Notes: generated by a model from the letters alone, not told the origin. DNA of 64,000 bases from Lachnospiraceae bacterium (GCA_024696825.1 JAILGL010000140.1:1-64000), one strand, 5' to 3'; shown: positions 1 through 10,157, numbered from the stretch's first letter. Made by a program: numbers and translations.

Positions 1-375
1 AGGGGCATTTAAAATGCGGATTCCCTCTGAGTATTTTGCAGCATTTATAAGATGATTGTCCTTCTTATCTATGCCATTAATCACCGCTCTATAATCTGTT
101 TTAAAATCCAAATAGTTTAGGACCTTTTCATATATTTGATTACAGGTCATACTCTTTTCAATGGCTACAAGTCTTACAATTCCATTTTTTAGGGTATACC
201 CAAGTACAGCGCAGCCCTCGAAAAGGAAGGCCACGCTGCCATCATCTTGTACATACCATCTAAAACACTGGCCGCTGTCAGCTATAGACTTTAGGTCCAG
301 CGTATCACTTTTAATGTCAATGATTACTCCGTCTGTTTCATCATCAAAATATTTTGTCCATGCAGAATCTATCAC
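1..375 (-). CDS. 8-oxoguanine DNA glycosylase (OGG1-type) N-terminal part, truncated by window edge
   Basis: Not in the ORF track. Reverse-strand reading from GTG at 375 (GGAG about 7 nt upstream) gives VIDSAWTKYFDDETDGVIIDIKSDTLDLKSIADSGQCFRWYVQDDG...NHLINAAKYSEGIRILNAP, open to base 1. The SGQCFRW motif is typical of the OGG N-terminal domain. Confidence 0.8.
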   Translation of the reverse strand, partial: MIDSAWTKYFDDETDGVIIDIKSDTLDLKSIADSGQCFRWYVQDDGSVAFLFEGCAVLGYTLKNGIVRLVAIEKSMTCNQIYEKVLNYLDFKTDYRAVINGIDKKDNHLINAAKYSEGIRILNAP

Positions 376-460
376 ATCAATTCTCCATTTTTCTATTAAC
401 TAAATCAATCCATTTAGCAATTAATTCATTTATCAATTAATCAATTCATTTATCAATTAA

Positions 461-1486
461 TTATTTAATTACCTCAATCCATCCCTCTGGAGCTTCGATA
501 CGGCCCATCTGGATACCAGTGAGTGTCTCATAAAGCTTCTTGGTGATAGGACCCATCTCGTCCATTCCGCTTGGGAAGTTAATCTCGCCATCCTTATAAC
601 AAATCTTTCCTACAGGACTGATAACTGCTGCAGTACCGCAAAGTCCGCACTCAGCGAAATCCTTAAGCTCATCGAAGTAAACCTCTCTCTGAGTAACCTT
701 AAGACCAAGATATTTCTCAGCAACAACCATGAGTGAACGTCTTGTGATAGAAGGAAGAATACTGTCTGACTTAGGAGTTACAACCTCATTATCCTTTGTG
801 ATAAATAAGAAGTTAGCTCCGCCTGTCTCTTCTACCTTTGAACGGGTTGCTGGATCAAGATACATATTCTCAGCAAAACCATTTCTGTGAGCTTCCATAA
901 TTGGATGAAGGCTCATTGCATAGTTAAGACCAGCCTTAATGTGACCTGTTCCACGTGGAGCAGCTCTGTCAAAATCACTAACTGTGATAGTAATTGGCTT
1001 AGCGCCACCCTTGAAATATGGACCAACAGGAGTAGTAAAAATACGGAACTGATACTCATCAGCCGGCTTGACGCCGATAACCGGATTAATACCAAACATG
1101 TATGGTCTGATATATAATGTCGCACCTGAACCATATGGTGGTACGTAAGCTTCATTAGCAAGAACAACCTGCTTAACTGCCTCTACGAACTTATCCTTAG
1201 GGAATTTTGGCATCTCTAAACGGGCACATGAATCAACCATTCTGTCTGCGTTGAGATCTGGTCTGAAACATACAATATGTCCATCCTCAGTTGTATAAGC
1301 CTTAAGACCTTCAAAACATGTCTGAGCGTACTGAAGAACACAGGCACATTCGTTCATGAGAATCATGTCATCATCAATGAGAGCTCCTTCATCCCATGCA
1401 CCATCCTTAAAGTTTGCTACATATCTCTTATCAGTTTTTACGTAACCAAACCCTATTTCTGACCAGTTAATATCCTTTTTTTCCAT
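461..1486 (-). CDS. ilvE: Branched-chain amino acid aminotransferase
   Basis: 341 aa; class IV aminotransferase features (QTCFEGLKAY, IRPYMFG, GLNYAMSL, EETGGANFLFI). Confidence 0.93.
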   Translation of the reverse strand: MEKKDINWSEIGFGYVKTDKRYVANFKDGAWDEGALIDDDMILMNECACVLQYAQTCFEGLKAYTTEDGHIVCFRPDLNADRMVDSCARLEMPKFPKDKFVEAVKQVVLANEAYVPPYGSGATLYIRPYMFGINPVIGVKPADEYQFRIFTTPVGPYFKGGAKPITITVSDFDRAAPRGTGHIKAGLNYAMSLHPIMEAHRNGFAENMYLDPATRSKVEETGGANFLFITKDNEVVTPKSDSILPSITRRSLMVVAEKYLGLKVTQREVYFDELKDFAECGLCGTAAVISPVGKICYKDGEINFPSGMDEMGPITKKLYETLTGIQMGRIEAPEGWIEVIK

Positions 1487-1608
1487 CTTATTTGCACCTC
1501 GCTTTTCTAAACTTTATACATGTATACATTTTAATACCAGCATTGATACATGTCAACGATAAATCCTTTTAATCCTTATATAATCTTTATTCCAAATGAA
1601 TCGATATT

Positions 1609-2052
1609 TTAATCATCCTCAATCATATTGACTCTTCTAATGTGTCTTGACTCATTAGAAAACTCAGTATTTAAAAATGTATCGACTATCATAAGAGCAA
1701 GTCCCGGTCCTACCACACGAGCACCCATGGTAAGAACGTTAGCGTCATTGTGAAGCCTTGTTGCCTCAGCGCTAAATACATCGTGACAAAGAGCGGCTCT
1801 TATGCCTTTTACCTTATTAGCTGTCATAGACACGCCAATACCTGTACCACAAATAATAATTCCCTTATCACATTCCTTTGAGACAATTTTGTCTGTAACC
1901 TTACGGGCATAAACAGGATAATCGCAGGAGTCAGCACTAAATGTACCTACATCCGTAACCTCATATCCCTTTTCCTTAAGATGACTTATAACTTCATTTT
2001 TAAGTTCAAATCCGCCGTGATCAGCCCCAATAACTATTTTATCCATTCTCAC
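1609..2052 (-). CDS. rpiB: Ribose-5-phosphate isomerase B (RpiB/LacAB family)
   Basis: GADHGGFELK, ICGTGIGVSMTANKVKGIRAALC. Confidence 0.93.
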   Translation of the reverse strand: MRMDKIVIGADHGGFELKNEVISHLKEKGYEVTDVGTFSADSCDYPVYARKVTDKIVSKECDKGIIICGTGIGVSMTANKVKGIRAALCHDVFSAEATRLHNDANVLTMGARVVGPGLALMIVDTFLNTEFSNESRHIRRVNMIEDD

Positions 2053-2163
2053 TCCAATCCGGTAAGTCTAATTGCCTTCTAACTGCGTAATCTAACTTTG
2101 CAATCCTTGCAATCCCTTACCTTTAAACATTAATCAACCTTTGCTAACCTCTTTACTATTCAG

Positions 2164-2230
2164 CTTCGCTAAGCTTCAAATTAATCAACCTTCGCTAAGC
2201 TTCAAATTAATCAACCTTCGCTAAGCTTCT
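2164..2230. repeat. 26-bp tandem repeat (about 2.5 copies) covering the 3' end of the LMW-PTP-like gene
   Basis: cttcgctaagcttcaaattaatcaac at 2164 and 2190, with a partial copy at 2216. Confidence 0.85.
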
Positions 2231-2657
2231 TGATTACTTCCTTAACTGCTCCGATAAGAAGCTCCGTGCACTCGGCATATCTCTCATCTTCCTGTCCATA
2301 AGGGTCCTTCACATCTACATCGAGTCCTATAAATTCTCCCAAGGTATAGACCTCGTTAACCTCGTACTCTTCAACGATTTTTATTTTCTCACTTGTATTC
2401 ATGGTTATAAGAAGTGTATCCTCTGTAATATCATTTCTTTCAAGCTTTATGGTGCTTTCGTGGGTACACTCAAAGCCAAGTGTTGACTGTAAAATATCAT
2501 TAACTCTCGGACTTATAGGCTCTGGAAACATTACCACGATACCTCTTGAAAAACATTCTATATTCAGATTAGATAGTCTCCTAAAAACCGTCTCAGCCAA
2601 CGGGCTTAAGAAGGAATTAGTAGAACATATAAAAATCAATTTCTTGTAATTATGCAT
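2211..2657 (-). CDS. Low-molecular-weight protein phosphatase-like protein (YwlE-like) with degenerate P-loop
   Basis: FICSTNSFLSPLAE aligns to canonical VCTGNTCRSPMAE, with C-terminal VKDPYGQEDERY. Sits between sua5 and rpiB as in the B. subtilis ywlC-ywlE-ywlF region. Confidence 0.8.
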   Translation of the reverse strand: MHNYKKLIFICSTNSFLSPLAETVFRRLSNLNIECFSRGIVVMFPEPISPRVNDILQSTLGFECTHESTIKLERNDITEDTLLITMNTSEKIKIVEEYEVNEVYTLGEFIGLDVDVKDPYGQEDERYAECTELLIGAVKEVIKKLSEG

Positions 2658-2716
2658 TTTCTAGTACCTCTCTAAGTTGCTATTTATTAAATTCTCTGTC
2701 TTAAAACTTATTTACC

Positions 2717-3841
2717 TTAAACCTCAATCACCTTGTAGGCTGCGGCCTTTAAAAGCCTGTTCATAACAGCCATACCCATATCATCCTCATAAAATGTCTC
2801 GGAATAAATCATCTCTATATCCATATTGTCCAGACTTCTAAGAGCATCAAAAAGATGAGCTGATATCTGACCTGCCTTAGCACATGAACCCAAACTAATT
2901 ATAGTGACCTTATCTCTGTTTCCTGGTTTGTCTGCGTTTCCTTCACCTGCCACTAGTCCGTCTAAAGCCTTCTGGTAAATCGCTTTATTCTCCTCTGTTG
3001 TAAGTATTGCAACTCTCTTCCCATCATCCGCATCAGCCCTTACATTTTTTAAAATGTATTCTGACACCTTAATCTCTTCACCCTTTACAACCTCCATGTC
3101 GCCCTTAGGGGCGTAATGCCTGTATTTCATGCCTGGCGCCTTAGGAGCTGTACCCTCCGGCATAAGCTTTCCAAGCACCACAGGATCGATATCAACCTCT
3201 CCCAGCACTTCTTCCACATCCTCGGGCTTTATATATCCCGGACGAAGAAGCATTGGCCTCTCTCCTGTCATGTCTATTATACTTGATTCTATACCAATGC
3301 CAACGGCACCTGAATCTATAATCATATCGATTTTTCCAAATAAATCTTCCTTTACATGGCTACCCTTGGTAGGACTTGGTCGTCCCGACGTATTAGCACT
3401 TGGAGCCGCGATATAAAGCCCTGAGAGCTCTATAAGTCTCTTAGCTACCGGATGTGAAGGCATCCTGATTGCGACAGTTTTAAGGCCCCCTGTGGTCTCG
3501 TCAGGCACATTGTCTTTCTTATTAAGTATTACGGTAAGTGGTCCCGGCCAAAATTGCTCCATGAGCTTGTAGGCTTCCGGGGTAACATCCTTTGCAATGT
3601 GCTCTACCGCATCCATGCTTGCTATATGAAGAATTAATGGATTATCGCTTGGCCTTCCCTTAGCTTCATATATTTTCTTTGAAGACAAAGGATTAAGACC
3701 ATCTCCACCCAGACCATAAACGGTCTCCGTAGGAAATGCAACGAGACCTCCGGCTTTAAGGATATCACCTGCTTCTGAAAGCACCTTGTCATCTATATCC
3801 TCCGGAGAAATCTCCACATACCTTGTATTTAAACTATCCAA
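2717..3841 (-). CDS. L-threonylcarbamoyladenylate synthase (Sua5/YwlC type)
   Basis: GGLVAFPTETVYGLGGDGL, KGRPSDNPLILHI, SANTSGRPSPT, plus C-terminal Sua5 domain. Confidence 0.93.
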   Translation of the reverse strand: MDSLNTRYVEISPEDIDDKVLSEAGDILKAGGLVAFPTETVYGLGGDGLNPLSSKKIYEAKGRPSDNPLILHIASMDAVEHIAKDVTPEAYKLMEQFWPGPLTVILNKKDNVPDETTGGLKTVAIRMPSHPVAKRLIELSGLYIAAPSANTSGRPSPTKGSHVKEDLFGKIDMIIDSGAVGIGIESSIIDMTGERPMLLRPGYIKPEDVEEVLGEVDIDPVVLGKLMPEGTAPKAPGMKYRHYAPKGDMEVVKGEEIKVSEYILKNVRADADDGKRVAILTTEENKAIYQKALDGLVAGEGNADKPGNRDKVTIISLGSCAKAGQISAHLFDALRSLDNMDIEMIYSETFYEDDMGMAVMNRLLKAAAYKVIEV

Positions 3842-3975
3842 GATAATTACCTCTAATCTAATTTAAAATAGTTCCCATCATATATACATATCAGACATTC
3901 TAATCATCAAGTCTTAATGCCCTTAATTACATACATTTCAAATATCAGGCCTTTATAATTTCAAGTCCGAAGTCC

Positions 3976-5682
3976 CTATCTACAGTACTTTGCAACGCTT
4001 CTCCAGATGGAACTTTCCTCTAAGCCAAGCTTCCAAAATGCCATTCCTGCCATGTCATTTTTCTTGACAACCTTCATCTTAAGCTCTAATGAAGCCTGGT
4101 CCTCTAGCCACATCTCATACTTTGCGCCATTGGCAGTGTAAGATGCGTAATTCATGGAGGTTTTATCATCCCATGTAAACTTAGCTCCGCCCTCTGTAGC
4201 TGCACGGTAAGCCTCGCCCATGCCATAAGACTGTGAGGTAAGCTTTTTCTTCTTGGTTACCCACATTCTGCTGTAAAATGGAAGGGCTATAATGTTCTGA
4301 TTAGCCGGCACCTCTGTAAGAATGTTCTTCACTGAATCCTGAACATAGGAAAGTGAAGCTACAGGGCCCGCCTCCTCTGAATTAGAATTATGCTCATCAT
4401 AGGCCATGGTTACCACATAATCTGCCACCTCTGCCTGAGCCTTTCTGTTAAAGGACTGGTTGTAGGACATTAATGGGTAATTGTCAATGGAAAGAACCAA
4501 ACCATTTTTCCTACAAAGAATGCTTATCTCGCGGATAAATTGTACAAATGCATCGACACCGTCAGATTTAACATTCTCAAAATCTATATTAATACCGTCA
4601 AGATCATATTTTATAGCCTCTGCAACAATGTTTTTGCAAAGCCTCTGTCTGGTGGTAGTCTGTCCAAGAACCGTACCTATCTTGGAGTTATTAGCGTAAT
4701 CATCTACCATGCCCCAAACCTGAATATTCTTGTCATGAGCGGTTTCCACGTAGTCATAGCTTGCAAGAGAAGAAACAGCACCCTTGTTGCCATCTACCTG
4801 GAACCATGATGGCGCAAGTACATTTACACCATCAGCCTCAGCAATCATAGACTCCAGATCACCATTGGCAGCCTGTGCAAATATCTGATGAAATGCCAGG
4901 CAAATCTTCTTATCCAGAAGATTATGAGTATAGGTTTCCTCTTCAAAATCTATAGTAAGCTTCTTAGTATAGGATTCTCCAAGTCTCTTAGCCTTAACAT
5001 AACCGATAAGACCTGATTCCTCCATAGCCTTTATATAACCGTTGTCATCCACGTGACTGTCGATTACTTTAAGCTTTTCGCCCTTCTTTACATTTTTAAG
5101 AATCTTACTCTTAATACCTGCTCTATATCTTAAAGCCACATTCTGAGCCGCGTTGCGATAGGTTTCATCCTTATCGAACTTGTAATTAATCACAATTCTG
5201 TTAGGCTTTTTGTAGGTTTTATAGGTTATAGGTGAATACTCAGCGACAAATTCAATGCTTATATAAGCCACCTTAGTCTCCTCTTCACCTCTAACTACAA
5301 ATACAGGCTTTCCAAACTTCTTGTTTTTATTATCAATTCTATATTTAGGCTCGTCTGAATTAGCTGAAATAATAGACGTAGCAGTAGTATACAGAAGCTT
5401 ATCCTCTGTACTGTCATAATAAAAAGCTTCATTAAAAAATTCTCTAACTATCCCTATATCTATATAACACTCTCCCTGAGTAAATATAGCCTTTTTCTCA
5501 GTAAGCTTGTCCTGCAATATAACAGCAGCCTCATTATCGGCCTCTAATCCATAATAATTCTTTAAATTAGCCATTTCCTTACCAGGAGAATATCTTTTAT
5601 AAAGAATAATACCTGCAATCAAACCAATTAAAACCACAGATATTATCGCTATAATAAGCCCTTTGGATATTTTTAACTTCAT
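3976..5682 (-). CDS. Membrane-anchored SH3 / glycoside hydrolase family 18 protein (YaaH/YdhD-like)
   Basis: N-terminal TM, SH3-like segment, GH18 motif DLDGINIDFENV. Confidence 0.87.
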   Translation of the reverse strand: MKLKISKGLIIAIISVVLIGLIAGIILYKRYSPGKEMANLKNYYGLEADNEAAVILQDKLTEKKAIFTQGECYIDIGIVREFFNEAFYYDSTEDKLLYTTATSIISANSDEPKYRIDNKNKKFGKPVFVVRGEEETKVAYISIEFVAEYSPITYKTYKKPNRIVINYKFDKDETYRNAAQNVALRYRAGIKSKILKNVKKGEKLKVIDSHVDDNGYIKAMEESGLIGYVKAKRLGESYTKKLTIDFEEETYTHNLLDKKICLAFHQIFAQAANGDLESMIAEADGVNVLAPSWFQVDGNKGAVSSLASYDYVETAHDKNIQVWGMVDDYANNSKIGTVLGQTTTRQRLCKNIVAEAIKYDLDGINIDFENVKSDGVDAFVQFIREISILCRKNGLVLSIDNYPLMSYNQSFNRKAQAEVADYVVTMAYDEHNSNSEEAGPVASLSYVQDSVKNILTEVPANQNIIALPFYSRMWVTKKKKLTSQSYGMGEAYRAATEGGAKFTWDDKTSMNYASYTANGAKYEMWLEDQASLELKMKVVKKNDMAGMAFWKLGLEESSIWRSVAKYCR

Positions 5683-6208
5683 AGTTAATTCCTCACTAAA
5701 ACTTTAATCTGCAAAACGCAAAAATACTAGTCTATTATACCATAAAATCAGTGCCATGCAAATGGCTTAATACATTTACATGGCACGCACCTTTAACAGG
5801 TATAAAATTGGGCTTTTTAAGATATTCACCTTTTAGTAAATAGTCTTATTAATGTGTTAATATCAATTTTAAAATCATAGAACAAATTGATATAAATTCG
5901 ATAGACGTTTATTTACGGTTACTATAAATGCAAGAGTTGCAACAAATTTAGCGACTTTATAAAATGCAACAATTGCATAATTACAATAATAAGCATGAAT
6001 TCCGGTACAGAATGTGATATGCTCATACTCATTATCAATAATAAATGGAGCAGTGATAAGCTTTAACCTCCCATTTCCTATCACCCTCAAGTTTTCCATA
6101 AACTAATTATAATCAGTGAAAAGCCTTAATTTCAAGGCTTTTTACCTATCCAAAATGTAGAAAATGCCTCGAAAAATTTATACACATTTCACAAAAACAA
6201 GGTCAATA

Positions 6209-6242
6209 AAAAAAAGTACAGCATCAAATACTGTACTTTTTT
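6209..6242 (-). terminator. Intrinsic terminator of the mecA-like gene
   Basis: AAAAAAGTACAG-catcaaata-CTGTACTTTTTT. Confidence 0.75.
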
Positions 6243-6274
6243 AAAAGTTGCACAAAAATCAAACCACCCTTTTG

Positions 6275-7045
6275 TTAAATATTACTAAGACGCATTACGG
6301 CGCAATTTTCAATCCAAACCTCTTCATGCTCCTTCAAATAAGCTTCATAGGTAATGGGATTTAAAATATTCATTCCATATTCAGCACTTATCTCATCGAT
6401 AAGCTTGAAATCCTTCTGATTGCCACTGCTATTTAAAAGAAGCATAAATGAGCCGTCCTTTCTCATTCTGTAAAGATCGCTCACGCCTTCAAATATATCT
6501 CCTATAGCCTTGCAGAACTTAATTACATCATCTAAATTCTTAAAGCCATAGAGCTTAATATACTTCTTATCCAACTGTAAAAACTTATTACGATTAAATC
6601 CCGATGAATCCGCATCTGAAGGCTTTCTTCTGGAAGTATTACTCTTAATTTCACCAAGAGCATTTCCTATTCCCATGGAAACCTCGTGATTCTTATCATT
6701 CTTAATCATTTCCTTTATTTCCTCGAGGTAATTCACCGGCTCTTTATCTTCATGAGTATCGACATATTCCATGTCTTCCTCTTCCTCGGCCTCATCCGGT
6801 TGTTCAACAGCCGTAATAGTAAGAACTAAATGATCAGGGGAAGATGAAACTGCCTCTATCATCAGTGTTCCACCATCAAATTGTATTCCAAACTGGCATT
6901 TTGCTCTCTCCATCATATCCTGAAATAGACTCTTAGCCTTATCAGTACCATAAGCTAGCTCAGCCACATTGATATCTCTCTCTTTTAAATCTTCTCCGCT
7001 TAATGTGCATCGAATTTTATTATTACTAATCTTCTCTATCTTCAT
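6275..7045 (-). CDS. mecA: Adaptor protein MecA
   Basis: MKIEKISNNKIRCTLSGEDLKERDI...AELAYGTDKAKSLFQDMM with acidic linker and C-terminal domain; start set at the internal Met. Confidence 0.87.
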   Translation of the reverse strand: MKIEKISNNKIRCTLSGEDLKERDINVAELAYGTDKAKSLFQDMMERAKCQFGIQFDGGTLMIEAVSSSPDHLVLTITAVEQPDEAEEEEDMEYVDTHEDKEPVNYLEEIKEMIKNDKNHEVSMGIGNALGEIKSNTSRRKPSDADSSGFNRNKFLQLDKKYIKLYGFKNLDDVIKFCKAIGDIFEGVSDLYRMRKDGSFMLLLNSSGNQKDFKLIDEISAEYGMNILNPITYEAYLKEHEEVWIENCAVMRLSNI

Positions 7046-7071
7046 ATAACAACACTCCAATCCAACGCTAT

Positions 7072-7326
7072 TTACTGAGGACTATTGTCAACGAATTTAT
7101 ACATTTCCTTGGCAAATTCCTTCTTTGTAGTTTCTACAAGTTCTGTAACCTCAACCGTAACTGTTTTTTCTCCAAATAAAATGTCTATAATGTCACCAAC
7201 CTTAACATCATAAGATGCCTTACGAACGGTTTTATTAACCATAACTCTTCCCGCCGCACACGCATCACTGGCTACTGTACGCCTTTTTATAAGTCTCGAA
7301 ACCTTCAAATACTTATCAAGTCTCAT
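7072..7326 (-). CDS. S4-domain RNA-binding protein (RqcP/YabO-like)
   Basis: 84 aa, MRLDKYLKVSRLIKRRTVASDACAAGRVMVN. Confidence 0.88.
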   Translation of the reverse strand: MRLDKYLKVSRLIKRRTVASDACAAGRVMVNKTVRKASYDVKVGDIIDILFGEKTVTVEVTELVETTKKEFAKEMYKFVDNSPQ

Positions 7327-7400
7327 TCTCTCACATCCTTAATTACTAATATTTTCTTCCACCTCTTCATTAAAACATGTAATTATTAAAATGTAAAGTA

Positions 7401-7432
7401 AAAAAAGAACCGCCAACAAAAGTCGGCGGTTC
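7401..7432 (-). terminator. Intrinsic terminator after HU gene
   Basis: GAACCGCCAAC-aaaa-GTCGGCGGTTC, with an A-run giving a U-tract on the minus strand. Confidence 0.75.
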
Positions 7433-7480
7433 AAGAATATCGTAAGTTAATAATACGTAAATCAATCAAAAATAATTAAA

Positions 7481-7762
7481 TTATTTCTTCTTGTTTACAG
7501 CATCCTTTAAGCCCTTACCTGGCTTAAACTTAGGTGCCTTTGAAGCCTTAATCTTCATAGTAGCTCCTGTTGCAGGGTTTCTTCCCTCACGAGCCTTTCT
7601 CTTAATTACTTCAAATGTACCAAAACCAACTAACTGAATCTTGCCACCTTTCTTAAGCTCAGCCTCAACAACATCTGTAAATGCCTTTAAAGCTGTTTCA
7701 CAATCCTTCTTTGTAAGTTCTGATTTTGCAGACATAGCTGCAACTAATTCTGACTTGTTCAT
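7481..7762 (-). CDS. hup: DNA-binding protein HU
   Basis: 93 aa, MNKSELVAAM..., GFGTFEVIKRKAREGRNPATG. Confidence 0.96.
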   Translation of the reverse strand: MNKSELVAAMSAKSELTKKDCETALKAFTDVVEAELKKGGKIQLVGFGTFEVIKRKAREGRNPATGATMKIKASKAPKFKPGKGLKDAVNKKK

Positions 7763-7946
7763 TGGTAAACTCCTCCTTAAGAATTTAATTTGTTTGTAAA
7801 CAATTACTATATATATTTATACCTAAAAATACGCTATTTGTCAATGTTTTTTTGCTAAAATCACGCAATTTTAGGGAATTTTAGCGATTTTTTTGATATT
7901 TTCCCCTAATTTTACACTTTTTCCATATAAAAACTACACTTTTATA

Positions 7947-8552
7947 CTAGTTTTGACCTTGTTTATGAGCATAGATTACAGATTCCATATGATATTTTAT
8001 AACCCTTGTAACCTTATCATACTGTGGCCAAGTCTCAATTATGTGATCCATAAGGGGATATGCACAGTTCTCAGTCTCTCCTATATATCTTTTTGTCTTT
8101 TTATCATTAAAGCCTTTGGCCATGGATGAAATATTATTGCATCTGTCAAATATCTTAACTATACAGGCTATTCTGTTATTATACATTCCTTTAAAATAAG
8201 CTTCCTTACTCTCTTTCCTTGTAAATCCGTCCTTTTTCTCATAGGTAAGGCAATCAACCGCTTTCTTAACCTCTTCCGAAAAAGGAAGGGCATCTACAGG
8301 AACCTTGCAATCCTCACAAACATCATGCAGTAAAGCAGTTACAATGGCCTCTTCCTCATCTATACCCAGATAAAGCATATGGAGAGCCACTGTCATAGGA
8401 TGTACTATAAATGGAACACCCTCTGCCCTAAACTGACCTTCATGCTTTTCATCTGCATATTCTAAAGCCTTCTTGGCCTCGGTAAGCTTAAGTTCCTCTA
8501 TTTCATTTAACAAAGCCTTATACAAACAATCACGATTCATTCCAAATAACAT
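7947..8552 (-). CDS. Single-domain HD phosphohydrolase (RelA/SpoT HD-like)
   Basis: HEGQFRAEGVPFIVHPMTVA...VTALLHDVCEDC; no synthetase or TGS domain. Confidence 0.8.
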   Translation of the reverse strand: MLFGMNRDCLYKALLNEIEELKLTEAKKALEYADEKHEGQFRAEGVPFIVHPMTVALHMLYLGIDEEEAIVTALLHDVCEDCKVPVDALPFSEEVKKAVDCLTYEKKDGFTRKESKEAYFKGMYNNRIACIVKIFDRCNNISSMAKGFNDKKTKRYIGETENCAYPLMDHIIETWPQYDKVTRVIKYHMESVIYAHKQGQN

Positions 8553-8567
8553 AAGAAGTACCTGCCT

Positions 8568-9689
8568 CTAATCTATAATCAAGCGTTTTGATAGCGCCAA
8601 CGCTTCTGATATCACTTTATCCATATCATAGTACTTATACTGTCCCAATCTTCCACCAAATATTACTTTATCATCTATGGCAGATAATTCCAAGTATTTT
8701 TTATAAAGCTCTTCATTCTTTTTATCATTAACAGGATAATAAGGCTCCTCTGAAACAGTCCAGGTAGAGCTGTATTCCTTACTGATTATAGTTTTTCCCT
8801 TACTCTCCTTTAATGCCTTTTCACTAGGATTAAACCATTTATGCTCGATAATTCTCGTATATGGATATGCCTTGTCAGTATAGTTAACAACGGCATTTCC
8901 CTGATAATTATCGGTATCTAAGGTCTCCGTCTCAAATCTAACAGATCTGTACTCCAACTCGCCATATTTATATTCATAGAACCTATCAATAGGACCTGTA
9001 AATATAATCTTCTCAGCTATCTCATCAAAATGCTCCTTATTATCAAAGTAATCCGTATTAAGCATTACCTCAACACCATCGAGCATTTTTTCTATAAGGG
9101 CCGTATATCCATCGAAAGGAATCCCCTGAAATGCAGCATTAAAATAGTTGTTATCATAAGTAAGCCTTAATGGCAGCCTCTTTATAATAAATGCAGGGAG
9201 ATCTGTACAGGCTCTTCCCCATTGCTTCTCTGTGTAGCCTTTAATAAGCCTTTCGTAAATAGTTTTACCCACCAGTTTTATAGCTTGTTCTTCCAGGTTT
9301 GAAGGCTCTACATCCTTATAATCCTTTGTCTCCTCTTCAAGCTTTTTCTTAGCTTCCCAAGGAGTAATTACCCCCCAAAGCTTATTAAAGGTATACATAT
9401 TAAAGGGAAGTGAGTACATCTCCCCCTTATAAAATGCAACAACTGTATTGGTATATCTATTAAATTCACCAAACTGTCTGATATAGTTCCACACCTCTAT
9501 ATCATTGGTATGAAATATATGGGCACCATATTTATGCACATCTATTCCATCAATTCTCTCTGTATATATATTACCTGCTATATGGTTTCTCTTCTCTATA
9601 ACAAGCACCTTTTTTCCAGCTTCATGTAACTTCTGGGCACATACTGCCGAATAAAGACCGGCTCCAACTAATATATAATCATATTTCAT
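8568..9689 (-). CDS. glf: UDP-galactopyranose mutase
   Basis: FAD-binding N-terminus (ILVGAGLYSAVCAQKLHEAGKKVLVIEKRNHIAGNIYTE), KYGAHIFHT, KQWGR. Confidence 0.93.
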   Translation of the reverse strand: MKYDYILVGAGLYSAVCAQKLHEAGKKVLVIEKRNHIAGNIYTERIDGIDVHKYGAHIFHTNDIEVWNYIRQFGEFNRYTNTVVAFYKGEMYSLPFNMYTFNKLWGVITPWEAKKKLEEETKDYKDVEPSNLEEQAIKLVGKTIYERLIKGYTEKQWGRACTDLPAFIIKRLPLRLTYDNNYFNAAFQGIPFDGYTALIEKMLDGVEVMLNTDYFDNKEHFDEIAEKIIFTGPIDRFYEYKYGELEYRSVRFETETLDTDNYQGNAVVNYTDKAYPYTRIIEHKWFNPSEKALKESKGKTIISKEYSSTWTVSEEPYYPVNDKKNEELYKKYLELSAIDDKVIFGGRLGQYKYYDMDKVISEALALSKRLIID

Positions 9690-9710
9690 ATCTAATACCT
9701 CTCGTAGTTA

Positions 9711-10157
9711 TTATAATTCTTCTGAATCAAGCACTATTGTAAATGGCCCATTATTTACGAGACTTACTTTCATCTCAGCGCCAAATATACCTGTCTCAAC
9801 CTTATATCCCTGTTCTCTAACTTTTTCAATTATATAATCATACATATCAGATGCCATATCAGGTGCTCCCGCCTTTATGAAACTAGGTCTGTTTCCCTTC
9901 TTGCAATCTGCATATAATGTAAATTGAGATATAAGTAATAATTCTCCTCCAACATCCTTAAGGGATAAATTAGTCTTTCCATTCTCATCAGGAAAAATGC
10001 GTAATCCAAGCATCTTTTTTATCATTTTATCAGCTACAGCCTTGTCATCTGTTCCATTAACTCCAATAAGAACCACAAAACCTTTACCTATCTCTCCATT
10101 AATTTTTCCATCTATCTCAACCTTTCCCTTATCAGCAACTTGAATTACAAATTTCAT
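9711..10157 (-). CDS. dtd: D-aminoacyl-tRNA deacylase
   Basis: [32 protein letters not shown]. Confidence 0.95.
   Translation of the reverse strand: MKFVIQVADKGKVEIDGKINGEIGKGFVVLIGVNGTDDKAVADKMIKKMLGLRIFPDENGKTNLSLKDVGGELLLISQFTLYADCKKGNRPSFIKAGAPDMASDMYDYIIEKVREQGYKVETGIFGAEMKVSLVNNGPFTIVLDSEEL

Noticed and set aside
5875-6099. 74-aa minus-strand ORF between the GH18 and mecA genes
   Set aside because: No convincing ribosome site, no recognisable domain, lies in an AT-rich spacer; probably chance.
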